From assembly GCF_001183985.1 (NCBI RefSeq), contig NZ_LFZW01000001.1:619583-683582 (forward strand): a stretch of DNA of 64,000 nucleotides, written 5' to 3'. Positions 37,127-45,514 of the stretch are shown here, one piece after another. The stretch is from Peribacillus loiseleuriae. Its GTDB lineage: Bacteria > Bacillota > Bacilli > Bacillales > DSM-1321. The position numbers were made by a program, and so were the translations under genes. A model generated the notes under the pieces. The model made no database searches, was not told the DNA's origin, and saw only the letters and a list, made by a program, of their open reading frames with translations. Each line of letters begins with the position of its first letter. Within the stretch, counting starts at the first letter, position 1.

Positions 37127-37873
37127 GTGATTGTATTGAAATCGGAACGAGAAATTCAGGCAATGCATGAGTCAGGAAAGATTCTGGCCGCATGCCATCG
37201 GGAAATCGCCAAGCTTATTAAGCCAGGTGTAACGACTTGGGAAATAGAAGAATTCGTTGAGGGCTTTTTAAAAAAGCATGGAGCAAAACCGGAGCAAAAG
37301 GGCTACAAAGGGTATCAATATGCCACTTGCGCAAGTATAAATGAAGAGATCTGCCATGGATACCCTCGGAAAACGCCATTGGAAAATGGAGATATTGTTA
37401 CCATTGACATGGTTGTTAATTACAATGGAGCGCTTTCTGATTCAGCGTGGACCTACAAAGTAGGAAATGTATCTAAGGAGACAGAACGCCTTCTTGAAGT
37501 AACCGAAGAATCCTTATATCGGGCGATTGAAGTATGTGTGCCAGGCAATCGCATCGGAGATATTGGTCACGCGATTCAATCCTATGTGGAGGGAGAGGGC
37601 TTCTCAGTTGTTCGTGATTTCATCGGTCATGGTATTGGAAATGTGATTCACGAAAGTCCTGAAGTCCCGCATTACGGATTGCCGCATAAAGGACCTCGCT
37701 TAAAGGAAGGCATGGTATTCACAATCGAACCGATGGTAAATGTCGGTACATATAAATCAGTACGTGATCCGAATGGTTGGACAGCATCAACTGCTGATGG
37801 GGAATATTCCGCACAGTATGAGCATACAATTGCGATTACGAAGGATGGGGCATTGATCTTAACGAAGCAATAA
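37127..37873 (+). CDS. mapB: Methionine aminopeptidase, MapB type
   Basis: Type I methionine aminopeptidase of 248 residues that removes initiator Met from new proteins. The metal ligands lie in TIDMVVNYNGALSDSAW (Asp pair), FIGHGIGNVIHE (His), FTIEPM (Glu) and QYEHTIAI (Glu). The opening VIVLKSEREIQ and the KGYKGYQYATCAS block match what I recall of B. subtilis YflG/MapB rather than Map in the ribosomal cluster. The GTG at 37127 is preferred, with AAAAGGAAG nine bases upstream; the GTG at 37118 overlaps that site. It is monocistronic. Confidence 0.9.
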   Translation: MIVLKSEREIQAMHESGKILAACHREIAKLIKPGVTTWEIEEFVEGFLKKHGAKPEQKGYKGYQYATCASINEEICHGYPRKTPLENGDIVTIDMVVNYNGALSDSAWTYKVGNVSKETERLLEVTEESLYRAIEVCVPGNRIGDIGHAIQSYVEGEGFSVVRDFIGHGIGNVIHESPEVPHYGLPHKGPRLKEGMVFTIEPMVNVGTYKSVRDPNGWTASTADGEYSAQYEHTIAITKDGALILTKQ

Positions 37874-37881
37874 ATAGACGG

Positions 37882-37915
37882 AAAGCCGGCTCATTTTGTG
37901 TGAGCTGGCTTTTTT
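37882..37915 (+). terminator. Terminator of mapB
   Basis: AAAGCCGGCTCA pairs with TGAGCTGGCTTT with one G-U pair, then TTTT, 10 bases after the stop. Confidence 0.88.
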
Positions 37916-38037
37916 GCGAAGCTATGTTAAACAGTATTGTTGATTTTGAATCAAATATAATGGGGAACCGTAGGTATATGGTTCCCCATACATCTTCAAC
38001 TAAAGTTCCTCATTAGCTGAATAAACGATTTGTATAA

Positions 38038-38226
38038 TCAAACTTTATATGTTCCATTAAAAAATAAAATCAAGTCGCCAATTGTACCAACACAAAAAAA
38101 TATAAAATAATAACTCGCAATTGTGATTTCCTTGTTAAACAGCTCTTTGAATGCCTGAATAAACAACTTATTAAACTTAAACCAATTTAATATCCAACCG
38201 ATTAAAAGAAAACTTACAATCATCAT
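38038..38226 (-). CDS. Small two-helix membrane protein, unknown
   Basis: Open frame of 62 residues with two hydrophobic stretches (VSFLLIGWILNWF and ASYYFIFFCVGTIGDLILFF) split by a charged loop. On the minus strand AGAGGGGGGC lies about 12 bases before the ATG, a strong but rather distant ribosome site. A hairpin GGGGAACC/GGTTCCCC at 37961-37988 lies just downstream and could end the transcript. I do not recognise a family. It could be a genuine small membrane protein or a truncated gene. Confidence 0.45.
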   Translation of the reverse strand: MMIVSFLLIGWILNWFKFNKLFIQAFKELFNKEITIASYYFIFFCVGTIGDLILFFNGTYKV

Positions 38227-38835
38227 TTCTTTTACTTGCCCCCCTCTTTAAAATAAATTTAGTATCTTCTTATTCATTTATCATCCATGCTTTACTAGAC
38301 GTTGAAGCTAACAGCTCCATTAGTTGAAAAACATTATTGGTTTTCTAAAGTTTTGATAATCTAAGTTTATCATTGGCAGTATTTGTTGAGAACAGGCAAC
38401 TTTCAACAATCATTTTACTAACCATTTCATCATTATTACGGTGCTTTATCAAGTCGTGATTTACCAATTATTGCTCCGCTGTATTCAGTTTTCTTATTTC
38501 TGTAATGATTTCCTTTAAAGTCATCCAAAACAACTCCGTTCTCAATTGTTTATTTCGATATAGAACAAGTGTACGATTTTACCGATGTCAACAGAGTTAT
38601 TTAACACAGCTTTTTACGAAAAAAGTGAAGGGGAGTTTGATGGATCCTATCTAACGGTGAATGATGATTCGGAAAATGAGAATACGTGCGTGAATTTGAA
38701 CGGATGATACAGGCCTACTAACCAGAATTGGATTTACTTGGTGGGTAACCAAGGTTACTCGCCACCATAAGGACTTTACTGGATCAGCGACAATCTCCCA
38801 CTCCGCAAAATGATTCAGACCTCTTTCACGTGAAA
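38227..38835. other. Gene-poor stretch with coding relics
   Basis: No intact gene. On the minus strand an ATG near 38523 opens MTLKEIITEIRKLNTAEQ, then stops; fragments continue in the same region with stops, typical of a dead short gene. On the plus strand 38587-38705 reads FDGSYLTVNDDSENE and after a frame change VREFERMIQAY, also a relic. Neither can be named. Confidence 0.4.
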
Positions 38836-38870
38836 TATAAAAACCCCAAAAGCAATTTAAGCTTTTGGGG
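38836..38870 (-). terminator. Terminator of the yfkK-like gene
   Basis: On the minus strand CCCCAAAAGC and GCTTTTGGGG pair around TTAAATT and are followed by TTTTTATATTT. Confidence 0.88.
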
Positions 38871-38880
38871 CAACATAGGA

Positions 38881-39102
38881 TTAGTTGCGTAGTTTGCCTA
38901 GTTCTTCAACAATCGCTTGCATTTCGCTTGGGCTGAATTTGGTTTTACGCATGACCATTTCGTAAATGTCTCGGAGTTCCTCATACATTTCTGCATTGAA
39001 ATGTGTGGATTTTACAGCTCCGATATTCATCATTTTTAACTTTTCTTTTATCTTTTCAACCATGTAATCAGCTGTTTCTGCTGTGTTATGTGACACATCC
39101 AT
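38881..39102 (-). CDS. yfkK: DUF1128 (UPF0435) small protein, YfkK-like
   Basis: Soluble protein of 73 residues, mostly helical and charged: [37 protein letters not shown] and [17 protein letters not shown] are the family blocks. Function is unknown. On the minus strand GAAAGGAATGAT precedes the ATG. In B. subtilis yfkK is near yfkH; here a yfkH-like gene follows within 700 bp on the other strand, so the neighbourhood is conserved. Confidence 0.82.
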   Translation of the reverse strand: MDVSHNTAETADYMVEKIKEKLKMMNIGAVKSTHFNAEMYEELRDIYEMVMRKTKFSPSEMQAIVEELGKLRN

Positions 39103-39322
39103 GATATCATTCCTTTCGCTCCATTCATTTAGTTAATCTTGTCATTATTGCGGTGATAAGTCAATGAAAAATCCAGGTGGTTCAATGGGTGAAAATGCTT
39201 GTTAATGGGAAAATAACGAGAGAATTTTTACAAAGAATCACTAATTGGTATATGATGGGACCATAAGATAAAATGAAGAATTACAAACACACATATATAA
39301 AATATGAGGGGAGAGAAAAATT

Positions 39323-39709
39323 ATGAATGAAAAGTATGGGGTAAAAAAAAGTATCTTCTTGAAGTCGATTTTAATAGGTGCAGCAGCTGGTGCGGTGATT
39401 AGTTTATTGGATAAAACAACGAGAAGCTCAGTTATCAGTTCTGGAAAAGGATGCATTCAAGAAATGAAGTCCTTTGTGAAGGATCCGAGCTTAAGCCTAA
39501 CAAAGGTATGTGACACAACGGAGCAGATTCGAATGACCATTGAACAGATCACCGAGGATGCTGTCTTCATTTCACAAAAGGTGGAGGAATTGAAAGAAAT
39601 CCCGCCACAATTGGCACATGCAGTCATTGAAACGAAAGACGCAATTACGGCTGAAATTACGAACAATAGGAATGAAGAACCTGACGATTTGCAACTGCAT
39701 ACTGTGTAA
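39323..39709 (+). CDS. Membrane-anchored YtxH-like protein
   Basis: Protein of 128 residues with one N-terminal hydrophobic segment (IFLKSILIGAAAGAVISLL) and a long amphipathic, Glu/Thr-rich tail with heptad-like spacing (VCDTTEQIRMTIEQITEDAV). This layout recalls YtxH-domain general stress proteins, but identity is not certain. AGGGGAGA precedes the ATG. It lies 75 bases upstream of the YihY paralogue in the same direction and may be co-transcribed. In B. subtilis small genes lie at the same place. Confidence 0.6.
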   Translation: MNEKYGVKKSIFLKSILIGAAAGAVISLLDKTTRSSVISSGKGCIQEMKSFVKDPSLSLTKVCDTTEQIRMTIEQITEDAVFISQKVEELKEIPPQLAHAVIETKDAITAEITNNRNEEPDDLQLHTV

Positions 39710-39784
39710 TATTTTTAAAAAAAATCATGACGAAGGCGGAAAAGACATATTATTGGGCAAAGTAACCGAGTTTGGGGTGGCAAA

Positions 39785-40603
39785 ATGAAGGGAATTGCGT
39801 ATGTTAAAAAAATGATAAAAAGGATGGACCAGGATGATGTAGGAGGGTTGGCGGCACAGCTGGCTTATTTTTTCCTGCTTTCACTCTTTCCCCTGCTACT
39901 TGTTCTCATTAGCTTATTGCCGTATCTTCCTATTTCCGAAGATGATTTATTAACACTATTTCGTAACTTTGCCCCATCTAGCTCAATGGCGCTCATTGAG
40001 GAAAATATAAATCAAGTGATGCAAGCAAATACGAAACTGTTATCGTTTGGAATCATTGCGACCATTTGGTCAGCTTCGAATGGCTTAAATGCCATCGTTC
40101 GTGCATTTAATCGTGCCTATAAGGTCGAGGAAACGAGAAACTTTTTTGCCGCCAGAGGGATGTCAATTCTCCTTACACTTGCTATGATATTTGTCTTTGT
40201 GGTTGCTCTCTTATTACCTGTATTTGGCAAACAACTTGGCGTGTTTTTATTTTCCTCATTCGGATTATCAGAGGAGTTTCTGCAAATTTGGAATGCATTG
40301 CGCTGGTTTGTCAGCGGAGTTGTGCTTGTTATTGTGTTTATTATGTTGTATTGGCTTGCTCCGAATAAAAAGCTGAAATGCTTACATATTGCCCCAGGAG
40401 CTTTTTTTGCGACAGGAGGTTGGATTGTCGTATCGCTTGCGTTTTCCTATTATGTTGATCATTTCGGAGGGTACACGACTACATATGGAAGTCTTGGTGG
40501 AATCATCGTACTCATGATTTGGTTTTATCTGACCGGTATCATTATTATCATCGGTGGTGAAATCAATGCTCTTTCAAGTGAACGGAAACATCCAACATGT
40601 TAA
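39785..40603 (+). CDS. yfkH: YihY/BrkB-family membrane protein, paralogue 2 (YfkH-like)
   Basis: Integral membrane protein of 272 residues with six predicted helices and family blocks GGLAAQLAYFFLLSLFPLLL, WSASNGLNAIVRAFNRAY, YWLAPNKKLK and YGSLGGIIVLMIWFYLTGII. Function is not established. GGGGTGG precedes the ATG. Position after yfkK and before chaA follows B. subtilis order, so this copy is the likely orthologue of YfkH, and the one at 32409 the extra paralogue. Confidence 0.85.
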   Translation: MKGIAYVKKMIKRMDQDDVGGLAAQLAYFFLLSLFPLLLVLISLLPYLPISEDDLLTLFRNFAPSSSMALIEENINQVMQANTKLLSFGIIATIWSASNGLNAIVRAFNRAYKVEETRNFFAARGMSILLTLAMIFVFVVALLLPVFGKQLGVFLFSSFGLSEEFLQIWNALRWFVSGVVLVIVFIMLYWLAPNKKLKCLHIAPGAFFATGGWIVVSLAFSYYVDHFGGYTTTYGSLGGIIVLMIWFYLTGIIIIIGGEINALSSERKHPTC

Positions 40604-40699
40604 CAGCCTTCCGAAAATTACCTTTATGAAGCAGCTGAATATAGCCATACTAAAAAAAGAAGCAGTTAGTTGCTTCAAAACAGGTAGGGAGGCGTTTGT

Positions 40700-40804
40700 G
40701 TGCCAAAGGGTCAGCAAAAGGATGGTAGCACGAAGCAAAAAGGAAAAAACAAACCGAAGCAAAAAACATCTGGTTCTGCTAATGGGCAGAATGGATATCA
40801 TTAA
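40700..40804 (+). CDS. Tiny Lys/Gln/Gly-rich protein, spore-protein-like
   Basis: A 34-codon gene starting with GTG, eight bases after a very good ribosome site (TAGGGAGG). The product begins VPKGQQKDGSTKQKGKNKPK and ends SGSANGQNGYH: very basic, no hydrophobic residues, much like minor small acid-soluble spore proteins in composition. A terminator starts six bases after the stop, giving a self-contained gene. I do not recognise a named Ssp family. It is below the size usually annotated and could be missed. Confidence 0.6.
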   Translation: MPKGQQKDGSTKQKGKNKPKQKTSGSANGQNGYH

Positions 40805-40809
40805 TTAAC

Positions 40810-40842
40810 AAAAAGGCTTGGGCATCGTGTCTAAGCCTTTTC
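40810..40842 (+). terminator. Terminator after the tiny gene
   Basis: AAAAGGCTT and AAGCCTTTT pair around 14 bases that hold GGGCA/TGTCT partial pairing; T tracts on both strands, so it could act in both directions. Confidence 0.7.
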
Positions 40843-41158
40843 CTGTGGGATATAGTATATAGCACTCGAATCGGAAGAAAGTTCGAACGGTAAATTATAT
40901 AATCTATTTTGATAGCGTGTATCCGAATGGTTCATTAACCTTCTTGTTTTCATTAAAAATGGCGATTGAAAAGAAAATGATTCATAGCATAGTGCTTCAT
41001 GCAAAGAAAAATCCTCCATCAACATACTCAACCACGATCCCACTAATAAACGTCCAGTAATACTGCCAATGCTTACGAATATCCCGCATCAATTGTTTAG
41101 TGAACTAATAGAATGGGAAAAACAGGAGATAGTATGGAGGAATGGAGGATGAAATGAT
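40843..41158. other. Gap before chaA
   Basis: A minus-strand frame of 70 codons (40831-41043, GTG start, contains MEDFSLHEALCYESFSF) ends inside the preceding terminator, as convergent genes often do, but it lacks a convincing ribosome site. It is left as a possible small gene. The right edge carries the chaA ribosome site GGAGGAT. Confidence 0.35.
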
Positions 41159-42223
41159 ATGGGTAATAAAATATTTTTAGTGCTTTTAGTAGTCGGTGTC
41201 CCGCTGTCGATCATCGGCTCCATTCTGCATTGGCCAACCATCTTGATGTTTGTCGTATACTGTCTGACGATCATTGCACTCGCAAGCTTAATGGGCAGAG
41301 CGACAGAGAGCCTTGCGATTGTAATGGGACCGAGAATCGGCGGTTTATTGAATGCAACGTTTGGCAACGCTGTTGAATTAATTATCTCCATCTTTTCTTT
41401 GAAAGCAGGATTGCTTGGGGTTGTACTTGCATCGTTGACGGGTTCCGTACTAGGAAATTTATTGTTGGTCGCAGGCTTGTCCTTTTTTGTAGGTGGAACA
41501 AAATTTAAGCGACAAACATTCAATGTATTTGATGCAAGGCATAATGCTGGATTATTAATTTTTGCGATAGGCTTGGCGTTTGTGATTCCAGAAGTGTTTA
41601 CGCAAAATATGAGTCATAACCGGACGATGTCATTAAGTGTAGGTATTTCAATCATTTTAATCTTCTTATATCTTGCTGCGCTGTTCTTTAAACTTGTCAC
41701 GCATCGAGGCGTGTATCAGCCTACTGAAAAAACAAAACAGGTAGAACATGAAGAGGAAGTACCAGAATGGAGTAAGAAAACAGCGATTGCTGTGCTTTTT
41801 GGGGCAACGCTCATAGTGGCCTATATTTCTGAAAAATTGGTTCATACGTTCAGCATTGTCGGCGAGACATTTGGCTGGTCAGAACTATTTATCGGAGTCA
41901 TTATTGTCGCAATCGTCGGGAATGCAGCAGAGCATGCATCAGCTATTCTTATGGCTTATAAAAATAAAATGGACGTGGCGGTTGAAATTGCAGTTGGATC
42001 AACATTACAGGTCGCCATGTTCGTAGCACCTGTACTAGTCTTGATTTCCTTGTTTTTCCCAATTAATATGCCGCTGATCTTTACTTTGCCTGAATTAATC
42101 GCCATGGTGACGGCGGTGTTATTAATTATTATGATTTCAAATGATGGCGAGTCAAACTGGTTTGAAGGCCTTACTCTTTTGGCAGCGTATGTGATCATGG
42201 GAATAGGATTTTACTTATTATAA
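41159..42223 (+). CDS. chaA: Calcium/proton antiporter, CAX family (ChaA/YfkE)
   Basis: Membrane antiporter of 354 residues with eleven helices in two homologous halves. The two c-repeats that carry the catalytic Glu are GRLNATFGNAVELI-like (here GGLLNATFGNAVELIISIFS) and IIVAIVGNAAEHASAILMAY. An acidic loop (VEHEEEVPEWSKK) joins the halves. It exports Ca2+ in exchange for protons at the cell membrane. GGAGGATGAA precedes the ATG. B. subtilis ChaA (YfkE) occupies the same place beside yfkD. Confidence 0.93.
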   Translation: MGNKIFLVLLVVGVPLSIIGSILHWPTILMFVVYCLTIIALASLMGRATESLAIVMGPRIGGLLNATFGNAVELIISIFSLKAGLLGVVLASLTGSVLGNLLLVAGLSFFVGGTKFKRQTFNVFDARHNAGLLIFAIGLAFVIPEVFTQNMSHNRTMSLSVGISIILIFLYLAALFFKLVTHRGVYQPTEKTKQVEHEEEVPEWSKKTAIAVLFGATLIVAYISEKLVHTFSIVGETFGWSELFIGVIIVAIVGNAAEHASAILMAYKNKMDVAVEIAVGSTLQVAMFVAPVLVLISLFFPINMPLIFTLPELIAMVTAVLLIIMISNDGESNWFEGLTLLAAYVIMGIGFYLL

Positions 42224-42226
42224 GTA

Positions 42227-42268
42227 AAGTGAAACGGCCATATTACAGCCTGTTAAACCGGGATAAAC
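42227..42268 (+). repeat. Small hairpin repeat, family 3
   Basis: AAGTGAAACGGCC, then TATTACAGCCTGTTAAACCG, then GGATAAACG: same order of blocks as at 12552 and 43767. It starts three bases after the chaA stop codon. Confidence 0.6.
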
Positions 42269-42269
42269 G

Positions 42270-42312
42270 AAAAAATGGCTCACCTTATCTTGATTAGGAG
42301 AGCCATTTTTAT
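42270..42312 (+). terminator. Terminator of chaA
   Basis: AAAAATGGCTC pairs with GAGCCATTTTT around an 18-base loop. Confidence 0.8.
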
Positions 42313-42660
42313 TCAATTACATTCTGTAAGTACATATAATCATCCAAAATTATCTTCACGTAACTTTATGTGACATGGAACGAATAATTCTAGAAGTAGC
42401 CACCATCCTTTATGTTTCGTTTTAGTTAAATGATTGTGTAATAAAGTAAAGGTTATGAAGTCGTTCTTATAAGCATACCTCCTTGACGTAATGTTGACTA
42501 AACGATTTCCCCTCCTTTATTTGAATGTAAGTTGATTATACACCACATAATTAAATTTGTAAATATTCTGAATTTTACAATTGTGTTACAAAACAACAAA
42601 ATCTAAATCTTTTTTACGAAACCTTAATGACTCTAAAACTCTACCATTTATTATGAAGAA
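42313..42660. other. Gap with minus-strand Shine-Dalgarno-like sites but no gene
   Basis: On the minus strand two AAGGAGG-like sites occur (near 42485 and 42515), the first followed by an ATG that stops after seven codons. This may be a short leader peptide or the relic of a small gene. Nothing else is supported. Confidence 0.3.
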
Positions 42661-42800
42661 TTAATCATGTAGCAGGCTACCCTCACCTAATCACAATGGT
42701 GGCGGTGCGGAGCTGGGTTTTGAGGTGTTTTCTTTATAACGTAAGTATATCTGCAAAGTAGATTGTCTATATTAATAAATTGCAAAGCCCCGTCCCCATG
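42661..42800 (-). repeat. Dispersed 140-bp repeat, family 1, copy 2
   Basis: Reverse complement matches 3948-4087 from end to end: CATGGGGACGGGGCTTTGC at one end, CACCGCCACCATTGTGATTAG, and GCCTGCTACATGATTAA at the other. It lies 100 bp upstream of yfkD. Confidence 0.75.
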
Positions 42801-42899
42801 ACCTTCATAAAAACACACAACTCTTTTTATTCAATACTTGCATATAAACGCTATGTCTGACAAACGATATTAACAAAACCTTTTTTAAAGGAGTGCGTC

Positions 42900-43766
42900 A
42901 TGATGAAGCGACTTAGAATATGGATGATTGTTGGTTTTTTACTTGTAGGGCTTCCTTTTTTAGCAGATGAAGCAATTGCTACACAGAAAGAGAATACGCC
43001 GGTAGAAAAGAAGGGAAACGCTCCAATACCAAAGGAGAAAGCACCCGCAGCGACTAGAACTGTCATTCCTCCATCTGTTTTAAATATTGCTAAGGAAAAC
43101 ACGTATCCGAATTCGACACAGGATTTACCTTATCTACAACCTAGTGAATTCGCTCAATCCTTAATTGATACATCAAAAATAAAAATTGAAAATCCTGAAC
43201 TCATTCATATGCTGAATGAATCAGCTGTTGGGAAAGCACCGTTCTCATTTGGATATCGAGCGACGATTTATTTAGGGCATTGGGCATTGAATTATCAATC
43301 GAGCGAAACAGCGCCAAATTGGGAATATCAAAAAATCAACACGAATTTCTTTGATAACCGTGCCAATTTAACCCCACATCCCATTCATTATGTTCAAGAA
43401 ATGCAGAAACTCGTGCGCGGCGGTTTAACTGCCAAAATACCCTCTTCACCAGACGTGCAAAAAATGATGCTGATTAAAGCGGCGGAAAAAACCAATTTGC
43501 CGTTAGCGTTTGAAACGATTATTGGTGGAGCAACAAAGAAAGATCAAGTCTATAATATACCGGCAAGACGACTAGGCTACCTAAATGCGTATGCTTCAGC
43601 CATTAACGAAAAAGGAAAAGTCACGTATGGCGAGGTGTATGTGATTCTAAAAGGAAGCAAGCGTTCCTTGCTGATCAAAAATATCACATCCCAAGGAATC
43701 GGTGCGTGGATTCCGGTTCAAGACCATCTTTCGTTCAACTTTAATGCTAGTGAGCAGCCAAGATAA
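42900..43766 (+). CDS. yfkD: Secreted YfkD-like protein
   Basis: Protein of 288 residues with a Sec signal peptide (KRLRIWMIVGFLLVGLPFLA, cleaved near AIA) and a Lys/Pro-rich segment, followed by a domain with WALNYQSSETAPNWEYQKIN, LVRGGLTAKIPSSPDVQKMM and GYLNAYASAINEKGKVTYGE. These blocks match the YfkD family of Bacillaceae. Function is unknown; export suggests an envelope or spore role. TAAAGGAG precedes two adjacent ATG codons, either of which may be used. It sits between chaA and yfkAB as in B. subtilis. Confidence 0.85.
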   Translation: MMKRLRIWMIVGFLLVGLPFLADEAIATQKENTPVEKKGNAPIPKEKAPAATRTVIPPSVLNIAKENTYPNSTQDLPYLQPSEFAQSLIDTSKIKIENPELIHMLNESAVGKAPFSFGYRATIYLGHWALNYQSSETAPNWEYQKINTNFFDNRANLTPHPIHYVQEMQKLVRGGLTAKIPSSPDVQKMMLIKAAEKTNLPLAFETIIGGATKKDQVYNIPARRLGYLNAYASAINEKGKVTYGEVYVILKGSKRSLLIKNITSQGIGAWIPVQDHLSFNFNASEQPR

Positions 43767-43823
43767 AGTGAAACTTCCATCAGTGTTTTTTATCACCCAC
43801 TGATGGTTCGTTAAACTGGGATA
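43767..43823 (+). repeat. Small hairpin repeat, family 3
   Basis: AAGTGAAACTTCCATCAGTG and CACTGATGGTTCG pair, followed by TTAAACTGGGATAA. It begins directly after the yfkD stop codon and is the clearest copy of the hairpin. Confidence 0.7.
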
Positions 43824-43847
43824 ATGTGGCTTGTCTATCCTAAATTA

Positions 43848-43886
43848 AAAGGTCAAACCTCATATTGTGTGAAGTTTGACCTTAAT
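43848..43886. terminator. Bidirectional terminator between yfkD and yfkAB
   Basis: AAGGTCAAAC and GTTTGACCTT pair between two convergent genes, with A/T-rich flanks on each side. Confidence 0.75.
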
Positions 43887-43888
43887 TC

Positions 43889-45019
43889 TTAGATCGTAGA
43901 ATTTCTTGTTTGAAAGTCCAGTTTTGGATAATAAGCGTTTTTGACGAGTACGTTTGGACCCAAGCATTTAACTGCTGGGCAATGACAGTTTAATTCTCCG
44001 GCAAGCTTAGAGCTCATCCATGTTTCATACGATTGTGACAGCGGTTGATCGATAATATTGCCGAGTGATGGAGCATCGCCAAAGTCTGTGACAATCACAT
44101 CCCCCGTAAAAATATTCACATTCAAGCGAGAGCGACCATCTGGATCATTTCGGACCGTCACCTTCTTCGTGTCATATAAGCGCTTCAATAGCTTCACATC
44201 TTCCTCGTTATTGCTACATGAATAGAAAGGAAGGGTACCGAATAACATCCAGACATCTTTATTCCGGAAATCGAGCAGACGATGAATTGCTTCTCGCATC
44301 TGATCAAGCGTCAACGTTTCTAGTGCAGAAGCGAAATCGCTAGGATACATCGGATGGATTTCATGTCGTTGGCAGCCCATATCCTCAACAATTTGCTTAT
44401 GAATATGCTCAAGATGAGGAAGAGTCCGCTTATTCAGCATCGTTTCCGCAGAAACTAAGACACCAGCTTTCGTCAAAGCCTGTGAATTTAGAATAATGTT
44501 ATCAAATAGCTTCGCACGCTGCTCGCGAGTAGGCTTTCTGTCCATCATTGCGAACCCAGTATCAATGAATTCATCGGTCGTTCCCCAGTTATGCGAAATA
44601 TGTAACACATCAAGATAAGGAATGATTTCTTCGTAACGAGCAAGGTCAAGGGTTAAATTCGAATTAATTTGCGTTCGTACACCGCGTTCATGTGCATATT
44701 TTAACAGCGGAAGGACGTAATTTTTCACCGATTTTCTAGAAAGCATCGGTTCGCCGCCAGTAATGCTAAGCGAGCGTAATGTTGGTATTTCGTCAAGACG
44801 ACGAAGAATGAGGTCCAGTGGAAGGGCGTTCGGATCTTTCGGCTGAAGGGTGTAGCCGACAGCACAATGTTCACATCGCATATTGCACAGTGTCGTCGTC
44901 GTGAACTCGATATTGGTGAGCGTCATTTTTCCATACTGTTCAACGTCCATATAGGCTTCCCATGGATCATAGGCAGGTGAAATCGGTTGTATTGCTGGAA
45001 TATTGGTTAAACTGGTCAT
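43889..45019 (-). CDS. yfkAB: Radical SAM protein with CxCxxxxC tail, YfkAB
   Basis: Radical SAM enzyme of 376 residues. The iron-sulphur motif is CNMRCEHC (Cys45, 49, 52), followed by SLSITGGEPMLS, the SAM-binding GGEP block. The C-terminal region holds a second cluster site with CHCPAVKC, the CxCxxxxC pattern that defines this family, like SPASM-type auxiliary clusters. The reaction is unknown. In B. subtilis 168 it was recorded as two genes, yfkA and yfkB; here it is one uninterrupted frame. GAAGGAGTT precedes the ATG on the minus strand. Confidence 0.9.
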   Translation of the reverse strand: MTSLTNIPAIQPISPAYDPWEAYMDVEQYGKMTLTNIEFTTTTLCNMRCEHCAVGYTLQPKDPNALPLDLILRRLDEIPTLRSLSITGGEPMLSRKSVKNYVLPLLKYAHERGVRTQINSNLTLDLARYEEIIPYLDVLHISHNWGTTDEFIDTGFAMMDRKPTREQRAKLFDNIILNSQALTKAGVLVSAETMLNKRTLPHLEHIHKQIVEDMGCQRHEIHPMYPSDFASALETLTLDQMREAIHRLLDFRNKDVWMLFGTLPFYSCSNNEEDVKLLKRLYDTKKVTVRNDPDGRSRLNVNIFTGDVIVTDFGDAPSLGNIIDQPLSQSYETWMSSKLAGELNCHCPAVKCLGPNVLVKNAYYPKLDFQTRNSTI

Positions 45020-45153
45020 TATGAAAACTCCTTCAGTAAGATTACATTCCTATTATGGGCAATCAATAAATAATGTCAATGGCTACAATCATGTTAATAT
45101 TGCACTTTCATAACATGTTCGATACGATATAGAAGGCGAAAGGAGCGTGCGTC

Positions 45154-45330
45154 ATGGGAAAGCAAATAACCGATAAAGATGATCAATTAGTATACTTGAA
45201 AGGGCGTCTAACGATGTTTATCGAGGTCTTGGAAAATATTGATCCAGAACATACTGAGCTTGAAGACATTGATCGCTTAATCAGCATGATTGATGAACTT
45301 GAAATGAAAATCGAACAATTCAAACGCTAA
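45154..45330 (+). CDS. SE1561-family small protein
   Basis: Gene of 58 codons with a very good ribosome site (GAAAGGAGC). The product is acidic and helical: DQLVYLKGRLTMFIEVLEN, IDPEHTELEDIDRLISMIDE and LEMKIEQFKR. It matches my memory of the SE1561 family, conserved in Bacilli and of unknown function. It is divergent from yfkAB and followed by its own terminator. Confidence 0.75.
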   Translation: MGKQITDKDDQLVYLKGRLTMFIEVLENIDPEHTELEDIDRLISMIDELEMKIEQFKR

Positions 45331-45363
45331 TATATATGATACACAAATCCTGAATATATCAGA

Positions 45364-45398
45364 AGAACCGGCTTAGAGGTATTTTGGCTGGTTTTTTA
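45364..45398 (+). terminator. Terminator of the SE1561-family gene
   Basis: AGAACCGGC pairs with GCTGGTTTT (one G-U pair) and ends in TTTT, 33 bases after the stop. Confidence 0.65.
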
Positions 45399-45420
45399 CT
45401 CTTTTTGCAACACGAAAAAA

Positions 45421-45506
45421 GGGACAAATTCCACATCTACTATACATCGTTTATATGACGTGAACACGACATAATAAACGATGTATAGAGTGTGAGATCT
45501 GCCCCT
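45421..45506 (-). repeat. Dispersed repeat, family 4, copy 1
   Basis: Contains a perfect 15-bp inverted repeat, CTATACATCGTTTAT / ATAAACGATGTATAG. On the minus strand it reads GGGGCAGATCTCACACTC ... CACGTCAT ... GTAGATGTGGAATTTGTCCC, which aligns with the plus strand of 50287-50371. It lies between two convergent transcripts. Confidence 0.7.
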
Positions 45507-45514
45507 TAAGCGAA

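Noticed and set aside
36949..37170. 73-codon plus-strand frame upstream of mapB
   Set aside because: It lies mostly in the MITE-like repeat and overlaps mapB in another frame.
40831..41043. Minus-strand 70-codon frame before chaA
   Set aside because: Convergent placement on a shared terminator is suggestive, but the GTG start has no ribosome site and no family is recognised; kept only as a note in the gap entry.
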